The position numbers and the translations under genes are program-made. Shown here in pieces: positions 13,943 to 25,420 of a stretch of DNA of 64,000 nt. The stretch comes from Triangularia verruculosa (Eukaryota > Ascomycota > Sordariomycetes > Sordariales > Podosporaceae), in contig MU863890.1 of the NCBI GenBank assembly GCA_033296885.1, positions 62,001-126,000 on the forward strand, read 5' to 3'. Under the pieces are notes generated by a model. It was not told where the DNA came from. It made no database searches and saw only the letters and a program-made list of their open reading frames with translations. Within the stretch, counting starts at the first letter, position 1; each line of letters opens with the position of its first letter.

Positions 13943-15147
13943 GGGAGGGAACAAAACAACCGACGGACCTTACTCTGTCTCCCATACCCGCTCTCTTTCC
14001 TGTTCTTCCGTATCACACCTTGCCCAAGTGCCCACATCCCATGTCTCGTCCTCACCTCCCGATAATGCCTCACCTCCCGATAATGCTGTCAAAAAGCAAA
14101 ATAGAGCAGCTGACAACTCTCATCACGGCTAGTTGCTGCACCCATACAGTCTGTACCATCTATCTCAAACAAGGACCAACCCCGGTCTTGGCCAGACAGG
14201 TTGGTGAGACGAGGGATTTGGCACTCCAAAGTACTGTACGTACTCGACCCAAGCGTGGACATCTCTTGACATTCCAGTAGTCACTCGGCCTTATTCCTCT
14301 CTTCCATCCAACAGTTGAAGCCTGTCAAAGGGCCAGATGGACGCCTTACCACGCCAAAGACGCACCACCACCTTGCCCATGCATCAGGCAGCTTCTTCCT
14401 TCAGACTGCTTGTCTTACCGCCGATGTGAACGAGCAAGAACACCTAACCTAGGTAAGAACCTTGGAACATGAATCAGTTCCGCCCTGCTCGGTACTTCCA
14501 ATTCCGTCTTTCCCGAGCTTCCGCTTTCTCTTTTTCCTCTTGCAGTCCCAGTTGCTGCACACTGTACGATACTAGCTCGTTTCCCCTTCCGATTCTGACA
14601 GCTAGCCTACCAACCCCCTTCCCCTCCACTACCACCCCATCCAGCCGAGAGAGAAAAAAAGCAACAAGCATGACACCACAACTTGAGAGAAAAGGCGGGG
14701 AGGAGATCACAGATGATCAGATCCTTGGGTCGATGCCGCACATCAGACCTACATGTTACGCTAACCTCAAAGAAACTTGTGTTGATATCATCATGATACT
14801 ATCATAATATTTCTTTTTTTTTCTCTCATGCCGCCATGCGACATACACGTATCTGAGACATAATTTCTTTTCTCACCCTCTGTGCCCCAAAGTTCTGGAT
14901 CAGTCCAAAGGAAAGCCACAAAGCTCTTTCACACACATACAGAATGGCGGGGAAAGGAAAAAAGAAAGAAAAATTCCAACAAGACAAGCATGGAAGCGAA
15001 CCCGGGCAGAGGAAGATCGTTCCCTCATCCCTTCTTCTCTGCAGCTTTTTTTTTTCGAGATGCAAGGTTCAAGCAGAATATGATCGAGATAGCGAGACAG
15101 AGAGACAGAGAGATCATGAAGATTATGTTCCCGGATGGTACCCAAGC

Positions 15148-15148
<1 letters not shown>

Positions 15149-15182
<34 letters not shown>

Positions 15183-15183
15183 G
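15149..15183 (+). repeat. (CAGA)~9 microsatellite
   Basis: Nearly nine CAGA units without interruption, upstream of a TATG-rich stretch at about 15400-15427. No coding context. Confidence 0.95.
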
Positions 15184-15798
15184 CCATCGTACCTAGCCAA
15201 GAATATGAGATGTGATCTACCCAAAATCAAGTAAGCCTTGTTTGTTTCCCTCCTCGGAGAACAACAATCGAAGGGGAAAAAGCGAGGGGGGGCGGGGGGG
15301 GGCGGGGAGTTGCGAACACAACGGAGCAAAACCTCCACCCTCCTCCGCAAGAAATGGAAAAACAACACACACCAAAAAAAACCGAGGCTTGGATTGTGCA
15401 TGTGTGTATGTATGTATGTACATATGTACGGGGGGCATGTAATGCGGCAGGCAAAAAAAACCAAAAAAACCGAACGAACCAGGGCGGGCGGTTGACGCTA
15501 AAAAGAACGCCATTTTCTTTTTACGCGTACTGTGTATACTGTGCTGGCTGCAAGGTTCCCTTTTCTCTTTCTTTTTACTTGCTGCATGGGAAGAAAAATT
15601 GCTGCTGCTGTGATTGGGTGTAGATAAGTTCGCCAGTTTGTGTGCGTGAATCGAGATCATCAGGAATCAGGAGTGACCCCTTAGATCGGGACCACATACA
15701 TGTGTGTAAACAAATCACGACTTAGACAAGAGAGAATATTGGCTTCAAAAATCTCGACTTGTTGTATCATGCTGACTTGGCTGGCTGTAGCTGCCAAA

Positions 15799-18517
15799 CT
15801 ACTCCCCTCTTGGATGAGGATTCCCCTTGATCTCCCTCACCACTTCCCTCGTCCTGATATTATCCTCAAAGCTCGCATTGATCAGGTCTAGCACCTCCTC
15901 TGCCGAGAAATACAAGCTTAGCTCGCCCTCCATCCACAAATACCTCACGTCCCTCAGGTTACTCTGCAGCACCTCACTCAGATACTTCAGTCTGAGCCAT
16001 GAGCTTGCAAATTGCGAGGTTAGTGGGATCTCGCCTTGCTTGGGCTTCGTGCCCTGGAGCTTGCTTGGCAAGAACATATCATCTAGCTCTTCAACAGAAG
16101 CAATGTGTTTGGCAATGTTGTATGCTTCTTCTTGACCGATGGACGGTAGGTCCATGACGTCGGAGATGATCTTTGAGGCGAGGGCATCGACCAGTGAGCC
16201 GACCGCTTGTTGCCATACAGACTTGGCTAGGATGGGCTCCCATTCAAGTGCTATCGAGCGGACCATGGAGACCGCGGAGGCTACGTAGGACTCTGTGTCA
16301 TCTAGTTGGAGAAGATTTTGCTCGCCCCCGAGCCGATCTCGCAGCATCATTTTCTTGAGGCTGAGCTCGTTGGTGTAGGCGCGGTTGGCGAAGCCTTGAA
16401 GGGCTTTGACGTCGTTGTCTAGTCTTAGCATATTTTGTGCCCTGGTGCTGATATCCTGCCGGACTTTCCACGTCGTGGCGAAATCTGCCAGTTTTCCCGC
16501 CAGCCAGGTAGCATCGTTGTAGAGAAACCTTTGACGAGTTAGAATGAAACCATCAAAATCCGAGAGTCCAACTTACATGTTACCGCCTTCCCTGGGAGCA
16601 TAGTAGTGCGGTGAAATCGCTCTAAACAACGCCAGGGCAAGTGTTGGCACACTGAAAAGCCCCGCTGCGGCTGCTGCTACAGGGCTATTCGCGAGACTAT
16701 CTTGTGTGAGAGCAGCTCCGTCCTCGACGATGGCTGCTATTAGATCCAAAACTGACTGTGGCATAGATGAGATGATGTAGGTCTCCTTCAACACCAGTTC
16801 CCTGGTTTCTGACCCCGACTTTGCCGCCGTGGGTGCCTCATTATTAGTGTCGTCGCCCCAGCCCCAAGCATCAGCTGGATCTTCGTCTTCAATCTTTGTC
16901 TTCTTCTGCGTCTCCTCAATCAGTTGCTCTTCCTCGGCGGCCTCATCTCCCCATCCCCAAGCATCCGCAACATCTTCATCCCCGTCGTCTGCCAGTTTAG
17001 CGGCTGGCTTTTTCTCCACCTCTTTTCGTGCTTGTTTTGGCGCCTCATCCTCCTCGAGGCCCCAAGCATCGCCCCAGCCACCTTCATCATCATCCACAGC
17101 TGCTGCACCATTGGCAGCTATTTGTTGACCTTCTGACTTTGATACCATTTGCTTCTCGATCTTCTCCACGCGCGTTGGATCCCCAAAGCCTTTCGACAAC
17201 TTCGTTCGGACGGTATCTAAAGCGGCCTCTCTGCATTTGGAGAGCCAAACCCTCGGAGCACTTTCGGTCCATTCTTGTAAGTCTCCCAGGTTTGTGAATC
17301 CTAGCTTTCGGAGTGCCGCACAGAAGTTTTTGGCGAGAGCGATGACCTGTTGAAACCTCCCCATATCGCTCAGCGATGACGGAACAGCTGAATCAAGCCA
17401 CACACTCGTTACTCGGTGTATCACACCTGGGAGAAGTGATGAAGAAATGGTCTCGACCAGATCAGCCGGTAACCTCTCAACAAGAAAGGTGAAGACCTTT
17501 TCGAGATCGCTGAATAAAAACTCAACGGACTTGTCTGCCGACCCTGCCACCTCGAGTGTATTCTACTCTCATGTCAGCCGAGCCCTCGTTTGATCTGGCG
17601 TTAACAGCCCAGTAACTTACGTCTTGTATTTGAATGCTTGGAAGTGTCTCCTGTTCGATGTCCATCCTCGGGACCAGGACCGCAGCGTTTATGTTGGCCC
17701 AGAGCTGGGCCATGCGCCGATCGACCTCCTTGTAGGCCTGAAGTCCTATCACCGCATCTGAGAGACTCATAGGCTCATCTTCCCGATTGCTGGTGATGGT
17801 CACTGTATGCTTCTCAACATCAACATTGATAAGCGTATTCCACACATGGTCGAACACCTGATGAACATCCGATTTGAGTTCGAAGGCCCTGATATCCAGC
17901 AGCTTGATCGCTCGACAAGACTTGCTGACCGGTATGGCGTCGAGCTCCTTCCAAGACCTTTCCAATAGATGTAGCGCATCCAAGATCCTCCGCTCATCCC
18001 GGGCCTTCTCGACCTCATCTAATGTTCGATTCACGGTCCTGATACCCCTGAGAGCCTCTTGTACCTGCGCATTGTAGTTCAGTTCCCGAACCAGAAATTC
18101 AGCTTTTGCTTCGGCATCCTGAGTATCTTTTCCTGACACGGCCGGGGCCTCGGAGGTTTTGATGATTTCGTTTGCGAGGGCTTTTGATCGGATCATGTCA
18201 TCTTGGACAGATTGCGCATTCGTTTGCCATGCTCGTACATCGTCGGCGGTTTCTTCGTTAATTGCATGAATCTCTGCCTATGTAGAGACCGAAAAGAACT
18301 AGCTTTAGCATTCCCATCTTGTCCTGAGTTGGGTGGGAAGACGGCGTACTTGGAGCTTGGCTTTGGCATCTGCGAGGGCCTTGATGGCTTTGGGCAGAGC
18401 ATCGGGCTTGAGTGGGAGCGACGATACGTTTTCCTCGGGAAAAAAGCCGTGAAGAGAGAATTCGACGAGCGCTTGCGCTAGTTGTGCCGCTGCTGGCTCT
18501 TGAGTATCGGTAGCCAT
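15799..18517 (-). CDS. ZW10: ZW10/Dsl1-type vesicle-tethering protein
   Basis: Probable ZW10 homologue of about 846 residues. In fungi this family mainly serves the Dsl1/NRZ complex, which tethers COPI vesicles at the ER; animal ZW10 also acts in the kinetochore RZZ complex. Four exons (18517-18350, 18277-17621, 17562-16577, 16528-15799) join in frame with GTAC, GTAAGT and GTAAGT donors. The N-terminal half is predicted helical. Between residues about 430 and 515 lies an acidic, Lys/Glu-rich insert with three Trp clusters (WGDAWG near 438, WGWGD near 477 and 508). The C-terminal part is again helical. The start codon is the first ATG of the frame. Family assignment rests on overall sequence character and the typical length. 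The gene is divergent from eL36. The acidic Trp clusters resemble coatomer-binding motifs of yeast Dsl1 (inference). Confidence 0.85.
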
Positions 18518-19047
18518 TGTGTGGAGGTGTTATTGCATTTGCTCTTGATATGCGCCGTGGTGGACGAGGTTGCGCAGTGACGTCGCCAAACAGTGGATGC
18601 CACCTATCCCCAAGGTAGGCTCTAGTGTGAGATGGAATATAAACCCCTTTGGCTAGATGTAAATCGTAGGTCCCTAACTGAAATACCCAGTGGCTATTCA
18701 GAGACAGTGCAATGTCCCTGCCGTAGATATCTCGTCGTCGTTATGTTGCATACCCCACGTTGGGAGTGGCCTTTGGGACCAAGTTGTCATTGAAGCTCAT
18801 CACCAATTGGAAGCTGACGTTCACAAGCTTCAAGGCCCCTGTCCAGCGCCAAGCCGCTTCAGGGAGCAAGCAACAGCCACAGATGGTGGGGGTAGCGGCC
18901 GCACACCTGATTGCCAGCTGCCATACACCAAGACCCACTTCGAACTTTTGCCCTGAAAACTTCTGCCACACAAAACTCCAAACTTCTCGGATTTCCTTTC
19001 CTCTTCGCTCAACGTCACGACGACAACTCACGCCATCAACCAGCACA
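18518..19047. promoter_or_regulatory. shared divergent promoter region ZW10/eL36
   Basis: About 530 bp separate the start codons of the minus-strand tether gene and plus-strand eL36. A pyrimidine-rich stretch (about 18996-19015) precedes the eL36 ATG, as is common for fungal ribosomal protein genes. No further element is claimed. Confidence 0.5.
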
Positions 19048-19762
19048 ATGGCCGCTACCAAGGAGACTCCCCGCTCTGGCATTGCCATCGTAAGTTGAAG
19101 CCCTCATCGAATTCGCAATCGCAGGAAACCTCCAGCTAGTTGGTTCGCGAGTCGCAATGTCGAGACTTGTTGCGATGTCAAAAAATAGTGTCGAAAAATC
19201 ATCATGCTAACATTCTCGTTCACAGGGTCTCAACAAGGGCCACGTAAGATAAAGCCTATCCTGTCTCACCTCGTGGAGGATCTCTGCGCTTGCTTCCTCC
19301 TGGAACATGGAGATATCGAAGCATAACAGCGGATGATGGACACCTGGCTAATCGATACCTTTCCCCCGAATACAGAAGACCACCGCCCGCGTCGCCAAGC
19401 CCCGCGTTAGCCGCACCAAGGGTCACCTCAGCAAGCGCACTGCTTTCGTCCGTGACCTTGTCAAGGAGGTTGCTGGGTATGTTTTATTTTGGTTGTTCTG
19501 GTGGACTTGAGGGTGGTCGCTAACTCGAAACCAAGTCTCGCCCCCTATGAGCGCCGCATCATTGAATTGCTCCGCAACTCCAAGGACAAGCGTGCCCGTA
19601 AGCTCGCCAAGAAGAAGGTAAGAAGAACCCCGATAGCCTCTCCAGCTCGGTTGACATCTGTTGCTAACACTCTGTCCACAGCTCGGTACTTTCGGCCGTG
19701 CCAAGGCGAAGGTTGAGGACATGAACCGTGTCATCACCGAGTCTCGCCGCGCTGGTCACTAA
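19048..19762 (+). CDS. RPL36: 60S ribosomal protein eL36 (L36)
   Basis: Structural protein of the large ribosomal subunit, 107 residues, very basic. Five exons: 19048-19089, 19226-19243, 19376-19476, 19536-19617 and 19682-19762. All junctions have GTAAG- or GTATG-type donors and AG acceptors. Exon 2 is a microexon of only 18 nt coding GLNKGH, flanked by introns of 136 and 132 nt. The joined protein contains the family signatures LNKGH, a Lys/Arg-rich central part, YERR and a C-terminal basic helix. Codons are almost all C- or G-ending, as expected for high expression. Length matches fungal eL36 (about 100-107 residues). I saw no box C/D pattern in its introns. Confidence 0.95.
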
Positions 19763-20441
19763 GCGTAGCGTCGTCTTGATGACGATGGAAAGGGATGGAT
19801 GTTGAGGGATATCACGACAGATTCTCGGAGTATACCTTGCTATTGAGAGGATATAAATCCCCAGTAGTTCTCTGGACGGGCTTTAGATATGAGACCAGAA
19901 TCGACCTCACACACTTACCCTTAGTGGAACCAAACTTGTTGTTTCTTGCCGTGACATGATCTGTGACTATTTCAGTGGCAATCTGTGTCTGTAAATGCTA
20001 TCCAGATCCATATATCAAGAGCTGGACACATCGCAGCTGATTTGTGGACATGGAATATGGTGCCGGCCGTGGGTCAATCGATAATGTATCCGAATGGCTT
20101 TTTTTCTCTTATTCACACAAAGCCCTGAAATGCAAAAAGATGGCCTTGGATGTTTGTCAGAGGTGCACCAGCCACACTAGCAACGCCACAAATGTGATCT
20201 CCGTGCACCTTGTCCTTGGAAGTGGCTTGAGTCCCATTGTTCCATCCAGCAGGGTCCTTGATCTCCACATGACAGCATCCACATCCCGTGTGCAGCGGCG
20301 CGTGTTGGAGTGATTCGAGACTCGGATTTAGGCGGCCAAGGACGGACAACTCGACGACAATCGATGCGCGCAACAGTGCGGAGAATCACAATCAAGGCGG
20401 AAGAGAGGACGCTATAGACTCTGTCTTTGCCGACCAATGCG
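19763..20441. other. intergenic region eL36-MAU2
   Basis: This 679 bp holds the 3' region of eL36 and the promoter/leader of the downstream plus-strand gene. Nothing else could be recognised. Confidence 0.6.
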
Positions 20442-23222
20442 ATGACATATCGAGACACGATGCCGCCTGGACAGGCATACGGCGGTGGTCATGGACACCA
20501 GCCGCAGCATCCTCAATTCCATCCTCAGCAGCAGCAGCAGCACGCATACGGGCAACACCAGCCGCATCAACATCAGCAACGGCCTCACTTACCGCAACCA
20601 CAGGGACAACCACAGCCGCATCTGCCCCCCGTGTCGCAGAACGCATATCCCCAATACACCAATGGATATCAAAACGGGAATCAACAGCAGTACCAGTACA
20701 ATCAATATGTCCATCCCACCTACCCGCAACAGCACCCGCAACGGCTTCCACTTCCACACCCACAATCGCCGGCGCAACAGCAGCGTCAGCACCAACCACA
20801 ACCACCGGTGCAGCCGACCGCCCAATACTATCAGACATCGAGTGCGCCACAACCGCAGCCCTATGTGAACTACAGCAATGGGCCCTACAATCAACCCTCA
20901 CCAAACCCCGCGGCCGCTCCTGTACAATTCGTGAATCCGTCCTACCTACAACAACAACAACCCGTCACACCGAGACCCACGAGTCATGTGCCACCAGCAT
21001 CACAACCCCCTCCGAGAACCATGAGTCCCCAGGTATCTCATTTACCTCCGAGTGCGAGACCCCCGCTGCAAACATCATCTACCCAGAATAGCCCGAGGCT
21101 CAGCGAGAAACCACCACCTTCTCGAGCAACGCCTGCGTTGCAAATACCAAAAAATCAAAGGCGACCGAGTGTCGGGGCCGGAGTTGCCAAATCACCAGCC
21201 ACTCCAGGGTCCTCGGTACATTCAGAGACGCTTCCTCTGCTAATATGTCTTGCCGAGGACTTCTTCGAAAAGGCCAATGCCGCATCCCAAAAGGTCGCCA
21301 AATCTATGTCTGAGGCCGAAGTAGCGGAACATCACAAGCTGGTAGCCACTGGATTAGGGTGTCTCGATGTGGCCCTCAAGTCTAACAAGCTCTGGCCTCG
21401 ACTGGAGGCGAGGTTGTGTTTGCGAAATGCTAGTGTACTTATTGATGAAACGAACAATATCATGGAAGCTGAAACGACATTGACGAGGGGAATTGCTGTT
21501 TGCGACAAGGTAAGTTCTACTACCGGCTGCTGCGTCGAGATCAGGAACTAATTGGATACCAGAACCGGTTTCTCGATCTCAAATACTGCTCCCAATTTCT
21601 CCTCATGAAGACCCTTTTTCAACGCAATCCCAAGGCCGCTTTCAAGCTGATAGAAGGGCATATCTCTGACTGCGGGACATACAAACACGTACACTGGATC
21701 TATGCCTTCCGGTTCCTCAAGGCGTCGTTCCATCTTCAAGCTGGGTCTCCGGCCGAACATAGTGCGATTGACAACCTACGGAAAATTGCTGGCGTCGCAA
21801 ATCAGCGCAAGGATCATTCTATCTTCGCCATGGCCATGCTGCTGGAGGGCTTTGCCCACATGACCACCATGAAGGATGACTGGGCCAACCGAGTCCAGTT
21901 GTGCATTGCGCAGGTGTCCAAGATCCAAATGGAGTCGTCTGTTCAGATTCCGCAGATCGATATACTGTTGCGACTGCTCGACCTGGCTTGCAGTCTCCAT
22001 CAGAAAACGCACAGCATCTCGGCGCAAAAGTTGAATCTTCTTCAAAGACTGCTGGAAGAACTCAGGAACTCACCAGACTGGCCACTTCACACAGGCGAGG
22101 TGTTGTTATCCATTAGCCGCATGCCAAATTCGGCGCCAACAGTCAGCAAAGATACCAGGGCAGTTGTGCGACAGGGCGAGGGGAATGTTGACTATCTGGT
22201 CTTGTCAACATTGGGGAGGCATGAAGCCTGGGCGATAGCGTAAGATCCCCGCTACAGTTTCCATCTTGGCAGGTAAACTAACATTTGATCGCAGCTGGGT
22301 CTTCAACGGGATTGTTGCCCACTACAGAGCCACCACCCCCGGTCGCAGCGCAACCCTGTGGAACGAAGCCCTCCGTCTCCTCAACGATCCCAAGACATGT
22401 ACAGGTCCACAGGCCCTCCCTGAAGCTCTAAAGCAAAACGACTGGGGCAGGGAACTGAGCTGCTACACTCACATCCTCGTCGGTCTTCAAGCCGCCACGG
22501 TCACCGACTGGGCCAAAGTGAAGCAAAACCTCGATGCCATCCGTCAGCAACCACACACCTCCCCATCCTCGGGGAGTTCTCTCGAGATTTTAACCCTTTA
22601 CCTCGAAGGCTGTCTACAGCAGGGAACGGCCAACATGGACGAGGCGCTCGCCGTCTGGAAGAACCCCCGCTTCGAGCTCGATCCCACAGGCGCTTATAAG
22701 AACGGCTCCCGGCTTGAGACAGAGCTTTGTATTCTTGCCACACTGAACAAGATCTATATAATGCAAGAACCAACCCAGAAAGACCCGGCTGAAACAGCCG
22801 AGCTGATTGACCTCCTCCGTCCAATATGCGAGGATAACCCCGACTCGGAAATCAGGACCGCCTGGAACCTGGTGCTTGCGTCAAGCACGTTTGAACCGGC
22901 GATGACGTTGAATCAAGCAAAGAGACATATCCATAGTAGTTTGTCTGGAGCCCAAGAGCTGAACAACACTCAGTATCTGAGTATGGCGCTGAATATCATG
23001 AGGTGTAAACTGTTTGAGAATGTGGTTGGAGAGCAGGCGCTGAAGTCTGCCAAGGCGGGGAGTACCCAGGCGAAGAAATCTGGGAACCTGCTGTGGATGA
23101 GTGTGGCGGAGGGGATGCTGAGCCAGAGTTATGAGATTGAGGGGCAGATGCAGCAGGCGAGGGCGGCGGGGGAGGAGGGGTTGAGGTTGGCGAATGAGGC
23201 TTATCAGAAGACTCAGATTTAG
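20442..23222 (+). CDS. MAU2: cohesin loading factor Mau2/Scc4 family
   Basis: Probable partner of Scc2/NIPBL in loading cohesin on chromatin (Cohesin_load family). Three exons (20442-21509, 21563-22239, 22295-23222) join in frame, giving about 890 residues. The first about 250 residues are a Gln/Pro/His-rich disordered region with poly-Gln runs. From about residue 265 a long array of TPR-like helices follows, which is the family's fold. The start is uncertain: ATG at 20442 is first in frame, but ATG at 20460 is equally plausible; the frame is open further upstream without an ATG. The last about 110 codons change to G-ending usage. A second long frame over the N-terminal region is a shadow of the repeat-rich sequence. 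Confidence 0.88.
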
Positions 23223-24381
23223 CCTGGCTTATTAAGAATTGTGTTGGAATATTTTGGGAGGATAAGGGATGGGAATGGAAGGGAAGGAATGGGCTAGGAC
23301 ATGTGTGCGTGTATTATTTTGTGTTTTTTGTTGGTCTCGTGATGGTCGGCGTCAAAGTTTTGTGAAAGAGCGGGAGAGAGAGCGTGGGATGGGATACCCC
23401 CTTTTTTTTACTTGGTATTTGCAGGGCTATGTAGGACGGCACAGCAAAGCGGGGGAAGCGTTTTCATCATGGCATCGATGGGGGAGGGATAAGGTGTATA
23501 ATAAGGGTTGGGAGTGTGTATTATTTGGCTTGTGGGTGTTGATATGTAGCGTAGGTAGGTGGGAGTTCTTGCTAGATCTACTTGATGAAGAAATCAAACT
23601 TGTCAGGGAAAGGTGTGTTTGGGTGTGCGTGTGGCTTGAATCAGTCGTTCTTTCACTCGCAGCCGGGCATCTCGGAGTTGGTTGGTGTACAGTAGATAGC
23701 CTGCAGCTTGTCTGCCTTGATGAGAAACCTTGTACCGAGATCCCATCCTCAACCTCCGGCCCGAACCCCGACACTTTGCAACCGTCCCGAAAGTCCCCAC
23801 TCCTTCCGTGCCAAGCGATCGCAACAAGCGCTATTCCCAATCCAGCCTTCCCGCGCATCACAGCTCCAGCAGAGCAAAGCAGCAAGCGCCGTCTCAGCTC
23901 TCCAGCTCGATAAACTGTTTTATCAGAAGGAAGGCAAATGAAGTCATGGCTTCTCCCTCTCTTCTGATTTTACATTGCGCAAGTTTTTCCAGGTTTGAGC
24001 GATATAAGCTGTACCTAGGACCTTCTTAACAGCGTGTCCGTCTGTACACGGCGATTTTAATTAGTGGGCGGCGTTTGTTGGCTGTTATTGCAACCTGGCC
24101 GCTTCGTTTGCTTTGTGGCAGGTGAGCGGCTGCCCCTCATCAATCGAGCGATCCCGCCGCTGCCGTCATACCTAATAACGTCCTGGACCTAGAACTTTCC
24201 CCGTTTTATTAAAAACAAAACAAAACTTGCCAATAGCTTTGCGCTGGGTTGCGAGAGAGAGAGATATATCTACAACTAAAAAAGCAACGACGACGACGAC
24301 GACAAAGACCTAATACTACCTGACAACATCACATTACCACCGTTGAGTACACGCGACAACTCCCACCACCTTTCCATCGCC
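23223..24381. other. intergenic region MAU2-E2
   Basis: About 1.16 kb between two plus-strand genes. A 214-codon open frame at 23269-23913 has no recognisable features and probably represents 3' UTR. A short (ACG)n repeat lies at about 24288-24304, just upstream of the E2 gene. Confidence 0.6.
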
Positions 24382-25420
24382 ATGCCTCCAGCAACAACAA
24401 CAACCCCCAAAATCCCATCCAAATCCCCCACCATCCGCCGCATCCGTAAGCCTCCCCTTTTTTTTCGACCTGTTCCCCCTACCTCTCACTAACCCTTCTT
24501 CATCAAAAACAGTAAAAGAAGCCCAAGAACTATCCACCTCCCCCTCCCCCTTCTTCCTCGCCGCCCCGCTCGAAACCGACCTCTTCGAATGGCACTTCAC
24601 CCTCTTGGGCCCCCCCTCCTCCCCCTTCGAGGGGGGGCTCTACCACGGGAGAATCAACCTCCCGCCAAACTACCCGCTCCGACCCCCTAATTTCCGGTTT
24701 TTGACACCCAGTGGACGGTTCGAAGTGAATAGAGAGATTTGCCTGAGTATTAGCGGGCATCACGAGGAGACGTGGCAGCCGGCGTGGGGGATCAGGACTG
24801 CGCTGGTGGCGCTGAGGAGTTTTATGGAGACGGATGTGAAGGGTCAGTTGGGGGGGTTGGAGGCTGGGGGGGAGGTGAGGAGGAGGTTGGCGGGAGAGTC
24901 AAAGGGGTGGGTTTGTGGGGGGGGTTGTCCTTTGGGTGCGGGGGTTGGGAGGAAAAATGAGGAGGTTATGGGGGAGCATGTTAAACTGTGTGAGGAGATG
25001 GGGGTTGGGGAGGGGGGAGAGGGAGAAAAGGTGCCGGGGGAGTTGAAGATGGGGTGGAGGGATGAGATGGGGGAGGGGAAAGGGAAGGGGAAGGAGGGGG
25101 AGGAAGAGAGTGATGGGGAGGAGACGGCTAGGTTGGCGGAGGGGTTTGTGCAGACGACGACGGGGCAGGGGCAGGGGGTGATGTTGCCTCCGTTGCCGCA
25201 GACGGAGTTGGAGAGGGTGGAACGGGAGCCGACGCCGCATCCTGAGGTGGGGGGAAGGAGGCAGCCGACGCAGTATGAGAGGGTGATGGGGATTCAGAGG
25301 AGGCCGCCGCCGCCGAGGAGGAGTTGGGAGGAGGAGGGGGTGCCGGTTTGGTTGGACAGGTTGATTATTGCGGTTGCGGTGCTGTTGATTGCGGCGGTGG
25401 CGAGGGTTTTGCTGGGTTGA
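24382..25420 (+). CDS. Ubc6/UBE2J-type ubiquitin-conjugating enzyme E2, tail-anchored
   Basis: E2 enzyme of ER-associated degradation, probably anchored in the ER membrane with its catalytic domain in the cytosol. Two exons (24382-24445, 24513-25420; 323 residues) join within a Leu codon. The UBC fold spans residues about 15-150. It shows FLTPSGRF in place of the usual HPN motif, then the catalytic Cys98 in REICLSIS and the HHEETWQPAW segment, which are hallmarks of the UBE2J1 subgroup. Residues about 160-295 are Gly/Glu-rich and probably disordered. The last about 20 residues form a single hydrophobic tail anchor (LIIAVAVLLIAAVARVLLG). Codon use flips from C-rich to extremely G-rich near position 24700. 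Confidence 0.9.

Larger units (their letters stand above)
1..15798. other. 15.8 kb segment without a recognisable protein gene
   Basis: I found no ORF here with a recognisable domain, fungal codon use or a consistent exon chain. The longest open frames (for example + strand 3721-4530) are low-complexity and resemble nothing known. The segment is rich in microsatellites, homopolymer runs and the short motif TAGGTA/TACCTA. Between about 5.3 and 6.6 kb the minus strand is strongly pyrimidine-rich with several T/A tracts, as fungal promoters and 5' leaders often are. A minus-strand transcript starting there and coding left of the window is possible but unproven. Base composition is mixed and not AT-rich, so this does not look like a RIP-mutated transposon graveyard. 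Confidence 0.6.

Noticed and set aside
19090..19375. Possible snoRNA in the first two eL36 introns
   Set aside because: A GATGATG box-C-like sequence occurs, but no matching box D, terminal stem or guide could be found.
20288..21091. Second and third open frames over the MAU2 N-terminal region
   Set aside because: CAG/CAC-rich sequence opens several frames at once. Only the Gln-rich frame continues into the cohesin-loader domain.
23269..23913. 214-codon plus-strand frame after MAU2
   Set aside because: No recognisable motif and Trp/Cys-rich random composition; most likely 3' UTR and intergenic sequence.
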